Origin: Siphonodentalium dalli
Lineage: Eukaryota > Mollusca > Scaphopoda > Gadilida > Siphonodentaliidae
Assembly (NCBI GenBank): GCA_032622095.1
Contig: CP136061.1
Coordinates: 265,454,077 to 265,518,076, forward strand
Reading direction: 5' to 3'
DNA: 64,000 bases
A program made the position numbers and the translations under genes. Within the stretch, counting starts at the first letter, position 1; each line of letters opens with the position of its first letter. Of the stretch, positions 24,556 to 34,870 are shown piece after piece. Below the pieces are notes generated by a model, which was given only the letters and a program-made list of their open reading frames with translations, searched no databases and was not told where the DNA came from.

Positions 24556-25149
24556 GGGTTTTTAGTCAACATTTCTGTACGAACTTCTTTTGGAATGGTC
24601 ATATAGACCTCCTCAGATATCCTCAGTTTCGTCCATGCGTAATCCGAATTGCTACGGTCGGGGGCAAATGCCACGCGACAGCGTACCTCTTGTTTAACTT
24701 AATTCTTGGAACCAATTGATTACTCTCTATATAATGGCAAAATAAAGTGGATTATTTTTATCATAATTCACATTAAATCTCTTAGCTGATCCTTGATTGC
24801 GGGGGCTAACAAGATAGAGTATTCTCTGTTGGTACACTCTTGGTACGTCATATTTGGTTTTCAACATTTTTTTCAATGAAATAAAGCAGAAACAGAAAGT
24901 TAATGTAGTTTTTGTATGTCATTGCTGTACCTGAAGGTCTAGAACCCTTAACACATCTTTAATTTTATTTGTTTTGCAGAGGGGACTGGCACAGTGGTTT
25001 GGAATCTCGCGGTGATGCTAAGACTGGCGTTGATGTTACCGCTAATGGTCCATTGTTTCAGCAGCGACCATACCCAAGTCCCGGAGAAGTGTTGCGACGA
25101 AACAAATCATCATAATTTTCGGTGTAATGGTGTCATATATATCTAAACT
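24556..25149. other. No gene seen; uninterrupted LINE target near 24800
   Basis: At about 24735-24860 the sequence ('cataattcacattaaatctc', 'gctaacaagatagagtattc') matches 49380-49437 joined to 50797-50842, without the LINE that sits between them there. Otherwise unremarkable. Confidence 0.6.
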
Positions 25150-25990
25150 ATCACTTCTATATCTTATTGAGTGCTAGTCACCATTCTACTTGCAGCTTTT
25201 GTTGAAACAAACATGAAGTTTCATTTACAATGTAGTAAATTTGGAATAATGTCTCCACCATATTGCCTTATGCAATTTACAGAGAGTTCCTGCGTCTTTA
25301 TCACCAGGCAGCTATATATGAACACAAATTTTAACATTATTTTTTACAACTTTGTCGTCGCTACTATTTATGAGGTTGTTGTCATGAAGTTTGTTGCACA
25401 AAATTACTCCGCGATGTTATCATTGTCTGTTCGATCTTTCGTTCCGGATGATATATAACTTTAGGAAGTCTGAACTGAATGGAATGAAATTTGGTATGAG
25501 TTTACTAAAATACAGGTCAAGTTCCAATTTGGGTTCCACCAACAAATTTTTGCTTCAGTTATGGTCCTTGTCGCCTTAGAATTTGCCAATTATTGTGGTT
25601 TCTGGATAATAACTTTAATTTTAGTTGTCTGACTATCTTCAAATTTGTGTGTGGATTAGCCACATGAAAGGTCAAGTTCGAATTTGGATTCGGTCTGCCA
25701 ATTTTTGCCAGAGTTATAGTCCTTGTCGACTTAGAATTAGCGAATTATTTTGGTGTCCCGGTGATAACTTTAGTTTTAGTTTTCTGATTCTTTTCAAATT
25801 TGGTAAATGGATTACGCATTTAAAAATACAGGTCAAGTTCGAATTTGGGTTCCGTCGCCCTATTTTAACCGGAGTTATGTTCCTTGTTGACTTATAAATT
25901 GATGATTATTTTGGTTTCCGGGTGATAGCTTTAGTTATAATTATCTTTTTGTTTTCAAATTTGTCATATGATTACTCGTTATGGCCCTTT
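25150..25990 (+). repeat. Interspersed repeat with ~170-bp internal tandem copies
   Basis: Three or more diverged copies of a block contain 'gtcaagttcgaatttgg', 'agttatggtccttgtcg' and 'gtgataactttagtt', spaced about 170 bp. The short open frames here (25171-25458, 25625-25897) follow the repeat. It is the reverse orientation of the repeat type at 52041-52430. This kind of repeat is widespread in molluscs. Confidence 0.6.
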
Positions 25991-26896
25991 GTTGAAATTA
26001 CCCCAGGCATATTTTGCCACGCCCTAGCGATGCTCTTGTTTAAAATTTGAATACTGAAATGATATGAAAAGGCCTCGTGGCTCTGATTTATCTTTAAAAC
26101 ATTCACAAATATAAATAATCATCCAATACTATGACAATGTGCATATTATTAGAAATATCAAAAACTTGATCGATCTCGCAATAATCAGTCAAAGTCAAGC
26201 TTAGCTACATTTGAACAAGGGGCTGCAAGGGGTGGAACAATTTTGTGTCGTAAACATTAAGACAACAATCCCTAACACATCAGAACAGATTGGTCTCTTA
26301 AAGATGGTCTATCTCTTCTGGACCACAGTTACAACAACAACATCATCATTTTTATAAAACCTGATTTCAAGATTACAAATTGTTCTATGAATAAAACAAA
26401 GAGAGAACTGATGATTGTGTAAATTATTTGTCCATAAGCTCATAATAAAGTGGTTTATTCCTGCAAAATATCTGAATAGAAATGACATTTTGCCTTAATG
26501 GAGAGTTCTAACAAGATAGAATTCTCCCTCTTGCTATGCTTCGAACATTCCTGCGAAAACCCTGAAGTTTTTATTCTGAAAATAGCCTGTAAAACTGTCC
26601 CAAATTGTTGCATGTATTATTCCAGAAAAAATAAAAATCAATATTAATTAATAGCAGCATTTCTGGACAGGTGTCTTTGATTCATATTTATTATTTTACT
26701 TGGGGATTGCCCATTACAGGTGACATGCAGGAAAATATTGTCCCTGCTGTACCACTGATAACGAAATAAATAAAGCTGGCAAACTGTGCAGTTTGTCCGG
26801 AATTTGGCTTTGGTGTTTTGTAATGACAGACACCTATGAAAACACATTAGTCTTCAGAAAAACGCATTATATCAATGAAAAATCGTCTGGATAACC
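25991..26896. other. No gene seen
   Basis: AT-rich sequence without recognisable feature. It ends at 'ataaccttt', the left partner of the TTT junction that begins the right half of the unit. Confidence 0.55.
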
Positions 26897-27075
26897 TTTG
26901 GGAAATGCATTATATCTCAGGACGTCTTGCACCAATTGGCCTGAAATTTTGCATATAGTATTCTAATAGTAGTACATGGTAAAAATTTGGGCCCAAGTGG
27001 ACATGATGGTGATATATTTATAGATGTGAGAACATCATGACAAAGTTACAGACACAAACACTTGGCTTTTATATA

Positions 27076-27276
27076 CAGTAATGCCCTAAGTAATCGACTC
27101 CTTAACCACATCAGAATTATGGGTAACTTTTCATGATTTTGTCGGAAATATGGCTTGTTGCCATTCATCGGAAAGCTTTCCCGATGAATGGCAACAAGCC
27201 ATATTTCCAACAAAATCCTGAAAAGTTACCCATAATTCTGCTGTGGTTAAGAAGTCGATTACTTAGGGCATTACTG
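27076..27276. mobile_element. M3 palindromic MITE, centre shortened
   Basis: Same insertion in the diverged right half. The palindrome centre reads 'ggaaagctttcccgatg', lacking the 'ctcactgagag' core of the units, a typical hairpin-tip deletion. Confidence 0.82.
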
Positions 27277-27608
27277 TAGGTAGATACCCATACACTATAT
27301 AAAATTGTTAGGAAGAGATAGACCATCATTAAATAATATTTGAAGTTGATTTAATTATTTACTCAGGTTGGTACGATGTTGTGAATCTATCATCACTGTT
27401 ATGTTTATTGTTAGCTTGTATAGTGTGTCTCTTATTTTTTTGTCATCTAAATTGTCCCATTTATTGTATATAACAGACAGTATTGTATATATTGGTGTCT
27501 CTTTGTCTTGTGATGGTGAATAAACATGTTCACAAATGTAAATGTATCTTATTTGTTTCCAGGCTTATTTTGCGATTTTTGCCGAATTCTATTTCATCCT
27601 AAGTTTAA

Positions 27609-27831
27609 CCCTTTGAGTGCCAGGTCGATTTTTGTATCAACCCATATACCCTGTGCCAATATGCATTCTCTTATATATGCGAGTCAACCATAGGTCGCCT
27701 CGCATATATAAGAGAATGCATTGGCCTAACAATTTTTTTTTTTACAATTTTAATAATTTATTCTTATATTCTTCAACAGACTTATTTTGTAGGTTTAGGG
27801 CCGATGAGATCGGCCCCTCGCACTCAAAGGG
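27609..27831. mobile_element. M2 TTAA-flanked MITE, simple 223-bp form
   Basis: Same insertion site as in the macrosatellite (left flank 'cctaagtttaa', right flank 'ttaacccaactccagg') but with a single hairpin. This shows that the units gained the extra segment later, or that this copy lost it. TTAA at 27605-27608 and 27832-27835. Confidence 0.82.
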
Positions 27832-28799
27832 TTAACCCAACTCCAGGTACATCACCACCACAATCAGGCATGAGAATAAGGTGCCTTTCATTTGCAGAAT
27901 GTGGTCCCCAATTGAGGTCTAGTGTCCGATAGTACATAAAATAGTAGATAGAGTTTGATGTGTTCCCGGATCTGGGATAATCTTCCATTCCCCATTGTTT
28001 GTATTGATGGGGGTTAATTGTTTAGTGGTAAGCACGATTGTACAGGAGAGATATATAATACGATGAATACGAGCGTACACACATAATTAACAAGATCATA
28101 CATTAATAGCTGATGACTGGTTGCACTCATTGTACAACACAGGTATTAGTGGAAGAATAGAATAATCCAGTAACAATAGTGTGATATACGCTATAGTGAA
28201 TGTATATATAACATGGATATCATGATACCTCAGACCTTATATGGACACATGATACCAAAACACTAGAAATTCATAAATTGTTTGTATATCTCGACCATGT
28301 CAGCGGCAATTCCATATCAATAACACTATTTATGACATTAATGATGTGATAGAATACGTGTATTATGATATAAAGTGACAAATAAAATGAACTGGACAAA
28401 ATCAATGACAAATATTCAAGATGGCTGCCAAAATGGCCGCTCTCATTCTTCCCATAACTGTTGCGGGACTATCAAGACAGTGCTTCCAATAGATAACGTT
28501 TTCTCGTTATTTTGTAACAAAATGTTATTAGGAGAGAAACAAATGATTTATATTGGCATATGCAAATAAATATTGGTAAATTAAAGAATTAATGACCTAG
28601 AAATGTTAGTGTATGTCATCAGTATCATCCTCGCAAGGTCGATGTATCAGCTCGTTCATAACCTACTGCCCGCCTCACACGAACATCACGTAGTGCAAGT
28701 TAAACCCACGTGCCTACACACATAACGTTTGACCATACAAGGAGCATATGAAGCACAACGCCATCCCATGAATTTGAGTATCGTCTCCGGAACCAGTGG

Positions 28800-30324
28800 C
28801 TACCCAGTTGGAACGGCGGTTAGGACGAATAACCCGTCCTCTCTCGACCAGTCATAATAAGATAGATTGAGCTCAGGAAGTGCGTCGTCAAGCGCATGTC
28901 TCCATACACATACTTGTAAGTGGGCGGGTTTAATATTCAATAACTCTTCGTCGCTTGGGGGTAGATAACTCAGTTTTGGCACTGCAGCCATGCTACGGCC
29001 GACTGTTTTACCATATTTTCCGTCGAGCCTCTGGTTTTTGTTGTCCCTAACAATCCAAAGCACTGGTCTAGCGTCGTCTACAACTCTGTCTATTGTAACA
29101 GATAATATCTCAGAGTGTGATTTCAAACTTTGAGAATGTTAAGTGCAGTACATTTTCCTATTCAATGTACAGCGCGCGACGGTATCACACCCTGTAAGTC
29201 CATGCATTTCTAACATGTCATGAGCGATATTCATGCGAGCTTTAAGCAATTCATTGGTGATTATTGTTTTTCGTCCTTTTGTGGATGCGACCATCAGTAT
29301 CTGGTCGGATAAATCAGAGTGGTAAAGAAAATGGAGCAACATTACAAATATATCGATGTCATCTGTCATAACGAACGACGTTTGGGCTGTTACAAACGAA
29401 ACATGTAGGACAATAAGAGTATCTCCTTCTCTGGGTCGATCTTAAACCAAGCGTCTTGATAAATATGACCTTATTTATTTCAACAGGAATAGGACCCTCT
29501 CCCTTTACTAGGAGTCATTGATTTGTTTTGTGAAAACATTCCCGGTTTACCTGGAAATCACTAACAATCATGTCAATATGCTGGGCTTTGTTATCACTCA
29601 CTGTGAGAATAACTGTTTGTGGAGACAGCTTTGTGTTTTGCTTGGGCCCACACTCTGTTAGCCCCTTTATGTCGGGCTAATCGCATCGATTATTTGATGT
29701 TGAGTTTATTGTACCATCGAGTATCAAGTATATGTCTGTCTTTGTCATTTAGGCAAGTATATATGACAGAAATTTGTCGAGAAAGTCTTGCACTAAGTCC
29801 AGTGCTGGTCAACGATATAACTGCAATAAAATTGCACAGCCGCCACGGAAGGTGGCATTGATGACCCCGTTCTTTGGTACGTCAGCTGTGATGTCGACGC
29901 GTTGAGCATTTATCAGGTCTGTTTGGAATTTGCTTCCTTCGTATGTCTGTTGGACTCAAGCATCGAAGGTGGGTAGGGCGATACATGTAGCTTATATGTA
30001 ATGATGTCATCAATTGTCAAGCTCTCATGCTATTATTTGATCCCACAGCCCTCACAGAAATAACTTAAGCGTCAAAATGGTTTCCGTTGCCAATGTGAAC
30101 GTGCATACTGACTGTTGCAATTGTTTTCACGTTCCGGCTATTTGTACTATGAAAACTGGACGGCCACCCTTTTTAGAAAATCATCATCTGTTCTGGACCA
30201 ATTTCCACTGTCTTATCCACATTGACCGAGTTATAGGTAGTCACTTGTTCGGACTCCACATTATTCGGATCAAGTGGGTCAATACGCAGCTCCAGTTTAT
30301 GCTTTAATGAGTCTCAATCAGCCT
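28800..30324 (-). pseudogene. Nuclease-like (FEN1/XPG-type PIN-like) pseudogene, longest copy
   Basis: Reading the minus strand from about 30.3 kb down, blocks in different frames follow the order of a protein family common in aquatic invertebrates, often multi-copy and mobile-element-associated. I see NVDKTVEIGPEQM (about 30200), QDFLDKFLSYI and VYLIFD-like YLILDGT (29.7-29.85 kb), LSPQTVILTVSDNKAQHIDM (about 29.6 kb), REGDTLIVLH (about 29.42 kb), TDDIDIFVMLLHF and HGLTGCDTV (29139-29369), then KPAHLQVCVWRHALDDALPE and EDGLFVLTAVP (28800-29126). The TDD-DIF and TGCDT motifs recall the acidic and helix-forming parts of FEN1/XPG-type nucleases. In-frame stops (for example after PEQMMIF) and frameshifts show that it is dead. 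The family's usual cysteine-rich C-terminus was not found. The assignment rests on recalled family pattern, not a search. Confidence 0.55.
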
Positions 30325-31493
30325 TTTCGACATTGCTTCTTCTTTATAACACTTTTGAGTGCGTTCACCCCCTTTCTCTCGCATACAATCCAAGTCGTTT
30401 ATTCGACAGTTGCATTTATAAACTGTATGCCCAAATGCACGAACACTCTGATTTTAGCGTGATGTCGATTATGCATTAGCATCTATGGCCATAACGCATG
30501 CAGGTTGTCTCAATCGCCATGTCAATATAAACACCATTAACATGTCACTGATGTGGTGCATGGTATGCCCACCCTCATGAATGGCTTATATACATAATCT
30601 GGTAATGATTTCATTGACCGCGCATTATATAGTGCATACCTGGCACAATGAGTGTTTCCAGCTGCGAAGAAAAGGGGAATCATTTCCTAAGCGATGTCTC
30701 GAGGGAGCGATCAATCATATTCCCGCTCTGCTCTGATATATCTCAGTTCTTTGTAACGAAATTTGAATAATTATTTCGACATGCTTGATCGATTTTTGTT
30801 CTATATGCACGTGAGAACATGTGCAGCAACTAAAAACAGTTTACTATATTGAGGGTAAAAGTTGAGTACGTTACAAAAGTGTAGATATCCGGTTGGAATT
30901 CATTTGTTACGAAATCCGACAAATTATCTTTTAAGGCCGCCAGTTTGGCCGCCATTTTGTATAATCCTACGAAAGTAAGGCAGGTTACATTTTAAAGATC
31001 TAGTGTAAACTTACATACATAAAAACACGTTCTAACGTGATTTCTAACACCTGATACTAAATAGAACATGATCATACCCGTACGGCCATATGCCGTTTTG
31101 GGTAGGTTGTTGCAATTGTGAATTTTAAAATTTCCCCAAGGGTTTCAAGTCCACATCAACCGGAAAACATTTGCCGAGATCCTACTAATGAATTATCAGC
31201 CGAGAAAAAAACTTTAACAGAGAATTTTGGGTCAGAGCAAAATCCGGTACTTGGCTGCTGGACTCGAGAGCACGCTTATGAAATGGTCCTATCCACACCG
31301 TATACCATCTACGGATATCAGCAAGCAACACCCCACCGCAATTTGGTTGTTTAGTTATCTTCACTGGTTAGAAATTGGCAGTCTCCACTTGGAAGTTGTA
31401 GAAAATTTATATTCTGAATTCATAGCAGGCAAGCACATATAGCCTAAATTTACAGGTTTAGTCGGATTAAACTTAGAAAACATAAGCCTAAAA
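30325..31493. other. No gene seen
   Basis: Open frames 31118-31354 and 31227-31442 have no recognisable domain. Nothing else stands out. Confidence 0.5.
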
Positions 31494-31766
31494 CTTGGGC
31501 CTATATATAGTGAAATTTGGTATGTTTGTGTATATATAGGCCCAGGCTGGGGTGGTGCAGATTTGGTATGTTTGTGTATATATAGGCCCAGACTAGGGTG
31601 GTGCAGATTTGGTATGTTTGTATATATAGGCCCAGGCTAGGGTGGTGCAGATTTGGTATGTTTGTGTATATATAGGCCCAGACTAGGGTGGTGCAGATTT
31701 GGTATGTTTGTGTATATATAGCCCCAGACTAGGGTGGTGCAGATTTGGTATGTTTGTGTATATATA
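31494..31766. repeat. 46-bp tandem repeat, left part
   Basis: Five to six copies of a unit containing 'ctagggtggtgcagatttgg' and 'gtatgtttgtgtatatatag'; 'agatttgg' recurs at about 31558, 31604, 31648, 31694 and 31740. The array is interrupted at 31767 and resumes at 32419. Confidence 0.9.
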
Positions 31767-32418
31767 CCTTACGTTACCTTACGTCTGTAGTGGACGCTGG
31801 CGGTCTGCCACTATATCCACCTCACATTGTAATATTTCACCGTATTCGGCTGCATCTCTAGACATATTTGGGTTGTATGTTTGAAAATCAGTCACCAATT
31901 CCGCTTTATAGTTATATTTAATATCCTGATTCTTCCAATGATGATCTAGTCTGTTTTTGAATTGGTTAATATCTTCAGCATACACCACTTCGTCTGGTAG
32001 ATTGTTCCAAGTTGTGACCACTCTCTGGCTGAATGTATATTTTCTAACGTCATAGTTAGATCTTTCCTTGTATAATTTATAGTTGTGGCCTCTGGTCCGA
32101 GAATCGGTGTTTCTTGTAAGAATGTTAGATACTTCCGGATCGTAGCAGTTGAATATCTTAAAGCATTCGATCATATCACCTCGGTGGCTTCTGTACATCA
32201 GGGTTGGTATTTCCATTTTTCTTAGTCTATCTTCGTATTCCATATCTTTTAGTCCTGGTACTAATTTTGTTGCTCGCTTTTGAACTTTTTCCATTGGAAC
32301 TGTGTGTTTTTTTAGATATGGTCTCCAAGCAGGTTGAGCATATTCGAGTAATGGTCTTACCAGTCCTTTATATAGTTTTGCCATTGTAGTATAGTCTAAG
32401 TAGGTGAATGATCTTCTG
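31767..32418 (-). mobile_element. 5'-truncated CR1-like LINE fragment inserted in the 46-bp array
   Basis: The open frame (ATG at 32384, stop at 31779; frame open upstream to 32420 as RRSFTYLDYTTM) encodes the C-terminal end of a non-LTR retrotransposon reverse transcriptase. It has LYKGLVRPLLEYAQPAW, then EKVQKRATKLVPGL, RSHRGDMIECFKI, and TFSQRVVTTWNNLPDEVV near the end, an order typical of CR1/jockey-like elements. The catalytic core (the YADD motif region), ORF1 and endonuclease are missing, as expected for a 5'-truncated insertion. The 3' end is 'acgtaaggtaacgtaagg', a short repeat typical of such tails. The remaining frame is uninterrupted, so the insertion is fairly young. No target-site duplication is evident; a few array bases are missing. 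Confidence 0.85.
31779..32384 (-). CDS. Reverse transcriptase C-terminal fragment (201 aa)
   Basis: This is the coding remainder of the LINE at 31767-32418. It covers the thumb and C-terminal region that follows the polymerase palm in CR1-like elements (residues 1-110), then a tail ending RDAAEYGEILQCEVDIVADR. No catalytic residues remain, so it cannot act as a polymerase. There is no host promoter context. Confidence 0.8.
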   Translation of the reverse strand: MAKLYKGLVRPLLEYAQPAWRPYLKKHTVPMEKVQKRATKLVPGLKDMEYEDRLRKMEIPTLMYRSHRGDMIECFKIFNCYDPEVSNILTRNTDSRTRGHNYKLYKERSNYDVRKYTFSQRVVTTWNNLPDEVVYAEDINQFKNRLDHHWKNQDIKYNYKAELVTDFQTYNPNMSRDAAEYGEILQCEVDIVADRQRPLQT

Positions 32419-32531
32419 ACTAGGGTGGTGCAGGTTTGTGTATATATAGGCCCAGGCTAGGGTGGTGCAGATTTGGTATGTTTGTGTATATATAGGCCCA
32501 GACTAGGGTGGTGCAGATTTTGTATGTTTGT
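32419..32531. repeat. 46-bp tandem repeat, right part
   Basis: Resumes as 'ctagggtggtgcaggtttgtg' with 2.5 further copies in the same phase as 31494-31766, so the LINE is inserted within one array. Confidence 0.9.
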
Positions 32532-32569
32532 ATGATTCTCAATACTTGCTGTGTGACTCACCTTTGATA

Positions 32570-33010
32570 CCAGATTTCAGTGAGATCCGCCCAGTAGTTT
32601 ATGAGAACCGCGATGCCGTGCTGATATGAACGTCATAACGCGATGTTAGGGAATCAGTCTATGTTACCTAGAGGGCCGAATAACACAAACATACCATATT
32701 TCAGTGTGATCTGCCAAGTTGTTTCAGAGAAACCATTTTGCCCGTGCAGCTATGACTTCAAAACGTGATGTCAGGTGAAGCCCGGGCCAAACTCATGTTA
32801 CCTGGAGAGCCGAAATACAAGCCCGCACCAAATTGCAGTGTGATCTGCCCATTAGTTTCCGAGAAAACGGTTTGCCCATGCAGATATGATGTCATACATG
32901 TAACATCAAAATGCGACATCGAATCCAGACCATGTTACCCCGGAGTACCGAGATACATATCCATGCCAAATTTCATGGCAATCAGTGCAGAAATGTGGAC
33001 GGCTATAAGG
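32570..33010. repeat. Interspersed repeat with ~130-bp internal copies
   Basis: Diverged copies of 'ttcagtgtgatctgcc...gtttcagagaaa' start near 32575, 32700, 32833 and 32972, with 'atgttacctggagagccga' between them. The open frame 32765-33103 follows this repeat and has no domain. Confidence 0.6.
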
Positions 33011-33040
33011 AGACAGAGAGATGTATGGAGGATCTCCAAC

Positions 33041-33152
33041 GAGTTATGTTGGGATATAAGATTTGATGAAATGAGTTTGATAAATTGGATTCACGAGTTG
33101 TGAATCAAATTTATCAAACGAGTTTCATAAAATTTTATATCCCAATATAACC
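33041..33152. repeat. ~110-bp imperfect inverted repeat
   Basis: The left arm runs from 'gttatgttgggatataag' to 'ggattcac' and the right arm from 'gtgaatcaaatttatcaaac' to 'tatcccaatataac', around a 5-nt centre (gagtt). Arms are about 52 bp with a few mismatches and small indels. Probably a MITE tip or palindromic element; no clear target duplication. Confidence 0.7.
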
Positions 33153-33637
33153 AGATCTTGTATATCACATGAAAAAAACTAGAGCTTTCTGCCTTTTTAA
33201 AAAATCAAAAATCCTTAACAGATGATTATACATGCACACATATAAATGCTTCACAACTGTATACGACAGTTTTGCGAAGAATTTAACTTTAATTAACAAA
33301 ACAATAATTTTGCATTGTCTGGTGTTGTCATGTGCGACTTTACAAAATAGTATTAATCTGCCGGAGTCAATGTAAAGTAACTTGGTTGGCGCAATGCCAT
33401 GTTAGCGGGATGTTCACACCTATTTGTCACTAGTGAGAGATAAGGAAGTATGTAATGGCTTTTCTAATGATATCATAGGGGTTCTATGTGATTATCTATA
33501 TATTAGATGTTCTCAATATCCAGAATATTTTTTACTTAACCGTTCACAATGAAATATAGGAAAGAATTGAAAGTTCCAATAACTAATGGAAAAGTAATCA
33601 ATTATATTGTGTTTTGAAAGTAATTATATTTGTAATT
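33153..33637. other. No gene seen
   Basis: AT-rich stretch between an inverted repeat and an M2 element, with no recognisable feature. Confidence 0.5.
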
Positions 33638-33641
33638 TTAA

Positions 33642-33865
33642 CCCTTTAAGTGCCAGGTCCGATTTTTGTATCAACCCATATACCCTGTGCCAATGCATTC
33701 TCTTATATATGCGAGTCGACCATAGGTCGCCTCGCATATATAAGAGAATGCATTGGCCTAACATTTTTTTTTTTTTTACAATTTTAATAATTTATTCTTA
33801 TATTCTTTAACAGACTTATTTTGTAGGTTTAGGGCCGATTAGATCGGCCCCTGGCACTCAAAGGG
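33642..33865. mobile_element. M2 TTAA-flanked MITE, independent insertion
   Basis: Simple form with TTAA at 33638-33641 and 33866-33869, inverted ends 'ccctttaagtgccagg' and 'cctggcactcaaaggg', and one 69-nt hairpin. Its flanks ('gaaagtaattatatttgtaa' and 'gagtttgaaagtaattg') differ from the macrosatellite, so it is a separate transposition. Confidence 0.82.
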
Positions 33866-33933
33866 TTAAGAGTTTGAAAGTAATTGTAAGTAATTACTGT
33901 GGGTAAGTAATTGACTCATCCCTGGCCAACATG

Positions 33934-34240
33934 CGTCTCTTTTCATACCCCCAACGAAGATGATTATTTGAGATATACATCAATATGTGAGGGGGGGGTC
34001 TCTTTTCATATCCCCAACGAAGATGATTACTTGAGATATACATCAATATGTGAGGGGGGGCGTCTCTTTTCATATCCCCAACGAAGATGATTACTTGAGA
34101 TATACATCAATATGTGAGGGGGGGCGTCTCTTTTCATATCCCCAAAGAAGATGATTACTTGAGATATACATCAATATGTGAGGGGGCGTCTCTTTTCATA
34201 TCCCCAACGAAGATGAATACATCAATATGTGAGGGGGGAA
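33934..34240. repeat. 64-bp tandem repeat with G runs
   Basis: 'gtctcttttcat' recurs at 33934, 33998, 34062, 34126 and 34188. Each unit has 'ccccaacgaagatgattac' and a run of 5-8 G ('tatgtgagggggg'). The last copy is shortened. Confidence 0.92.
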
Positions 34241-34432
34241 ATGATTTTTTGGCAATATATGTCAGAACTGGGTGTCAGGGAATAACTAAGTCAAACACAA
34301 TGTAAATTGAATTCTTTTACTGTAAATAAAATAATCAGGCAGTGTTAGAGAAAGAAAGAGTATGAAGTAGAGTATATTTAATGTATAATTTATGAAGCAT
34401 CTCCTAAGTAAACAATCACATAAAGTAATGCC

Positions 34433-34634
34433 CTAAATAATCGACTCTTTAACCACAGCAGAATTATGGGTAACTTTTCAGGATTTAGTCGGAAATATGG
34501 CTTGTTGCCATTAATTGGAAAGCTCTCAGTGAGAGCTTTCGATGAATGGCAACAAGCCATATTTCCGACTAAATGCGGAAAAATTACCCATAATTCTGCT
34601 GTGGTTAAGGAGTCGATTATTTGGGGCATTACTG
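34433..34634. mobile_element. M3 palindromic MITE, insertion private to block X
   Basis: Palindrome flanked by TA (34431-34432 and 34635-34636). The matching position in block Y (about 51333-51336, 'caatcatacaggtcac') has no element and a single TA, so this copy inserted after the X/Y duplication or was precisely lost from Y. The left tip has C changed to A ('aagtaatgcc'). Confidence 0.85.
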
Positions 34635-34796
34635 TAGGTCACACTACACCTTTTCTGAGTCATCTCTAAACTGTATGGATCACAGATAATGTCTACATAT
34701 TTCAGAATATCTTGTTTGCCTCGTCGTCTGGGAAGTTTCTTTAGTCTCAATTTAACATTGTTTTTAGTTACTTCTGCTCAGTTTCTATATCCCCAA

Positions 34797-34870
34797 ATTT
34801 GCAGAAGATAATATGCATAATCCTATGGGAGACTCGCATATATAAGAGAATGCACTGGCACAGGGTTTTC
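34797..34870. mobile_element. Degenerate hairpin module ('tatatatgcgag' type)
   Basis: 'gactcgcatatataagagaatgcactggcaca' is one arm of the M1/M2 hairpin, but the other half is replaced by 'gataatatgcataatcctatggga'. A matching fragment is at 51499-51570 in block Y. Related fragments lie at 54940-55060. Confidence 0.6.

Larger units (their letters stand above)
26897..29690. repeat. Diverged right half of the macrosatellite unit
   Basis: Matches unit 1 from 3583 to 7449 (M3, M2 and pseudogene included), but with many more substitutions than units show among themselves. It lacks about 850 bp corresponding to 5176-6027, reading 'acactagaaattcataaattg' across the gap. At 29690 it does not meet the minisatellite but continues into older pseudogene sequence. 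Confidence 0.9.
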
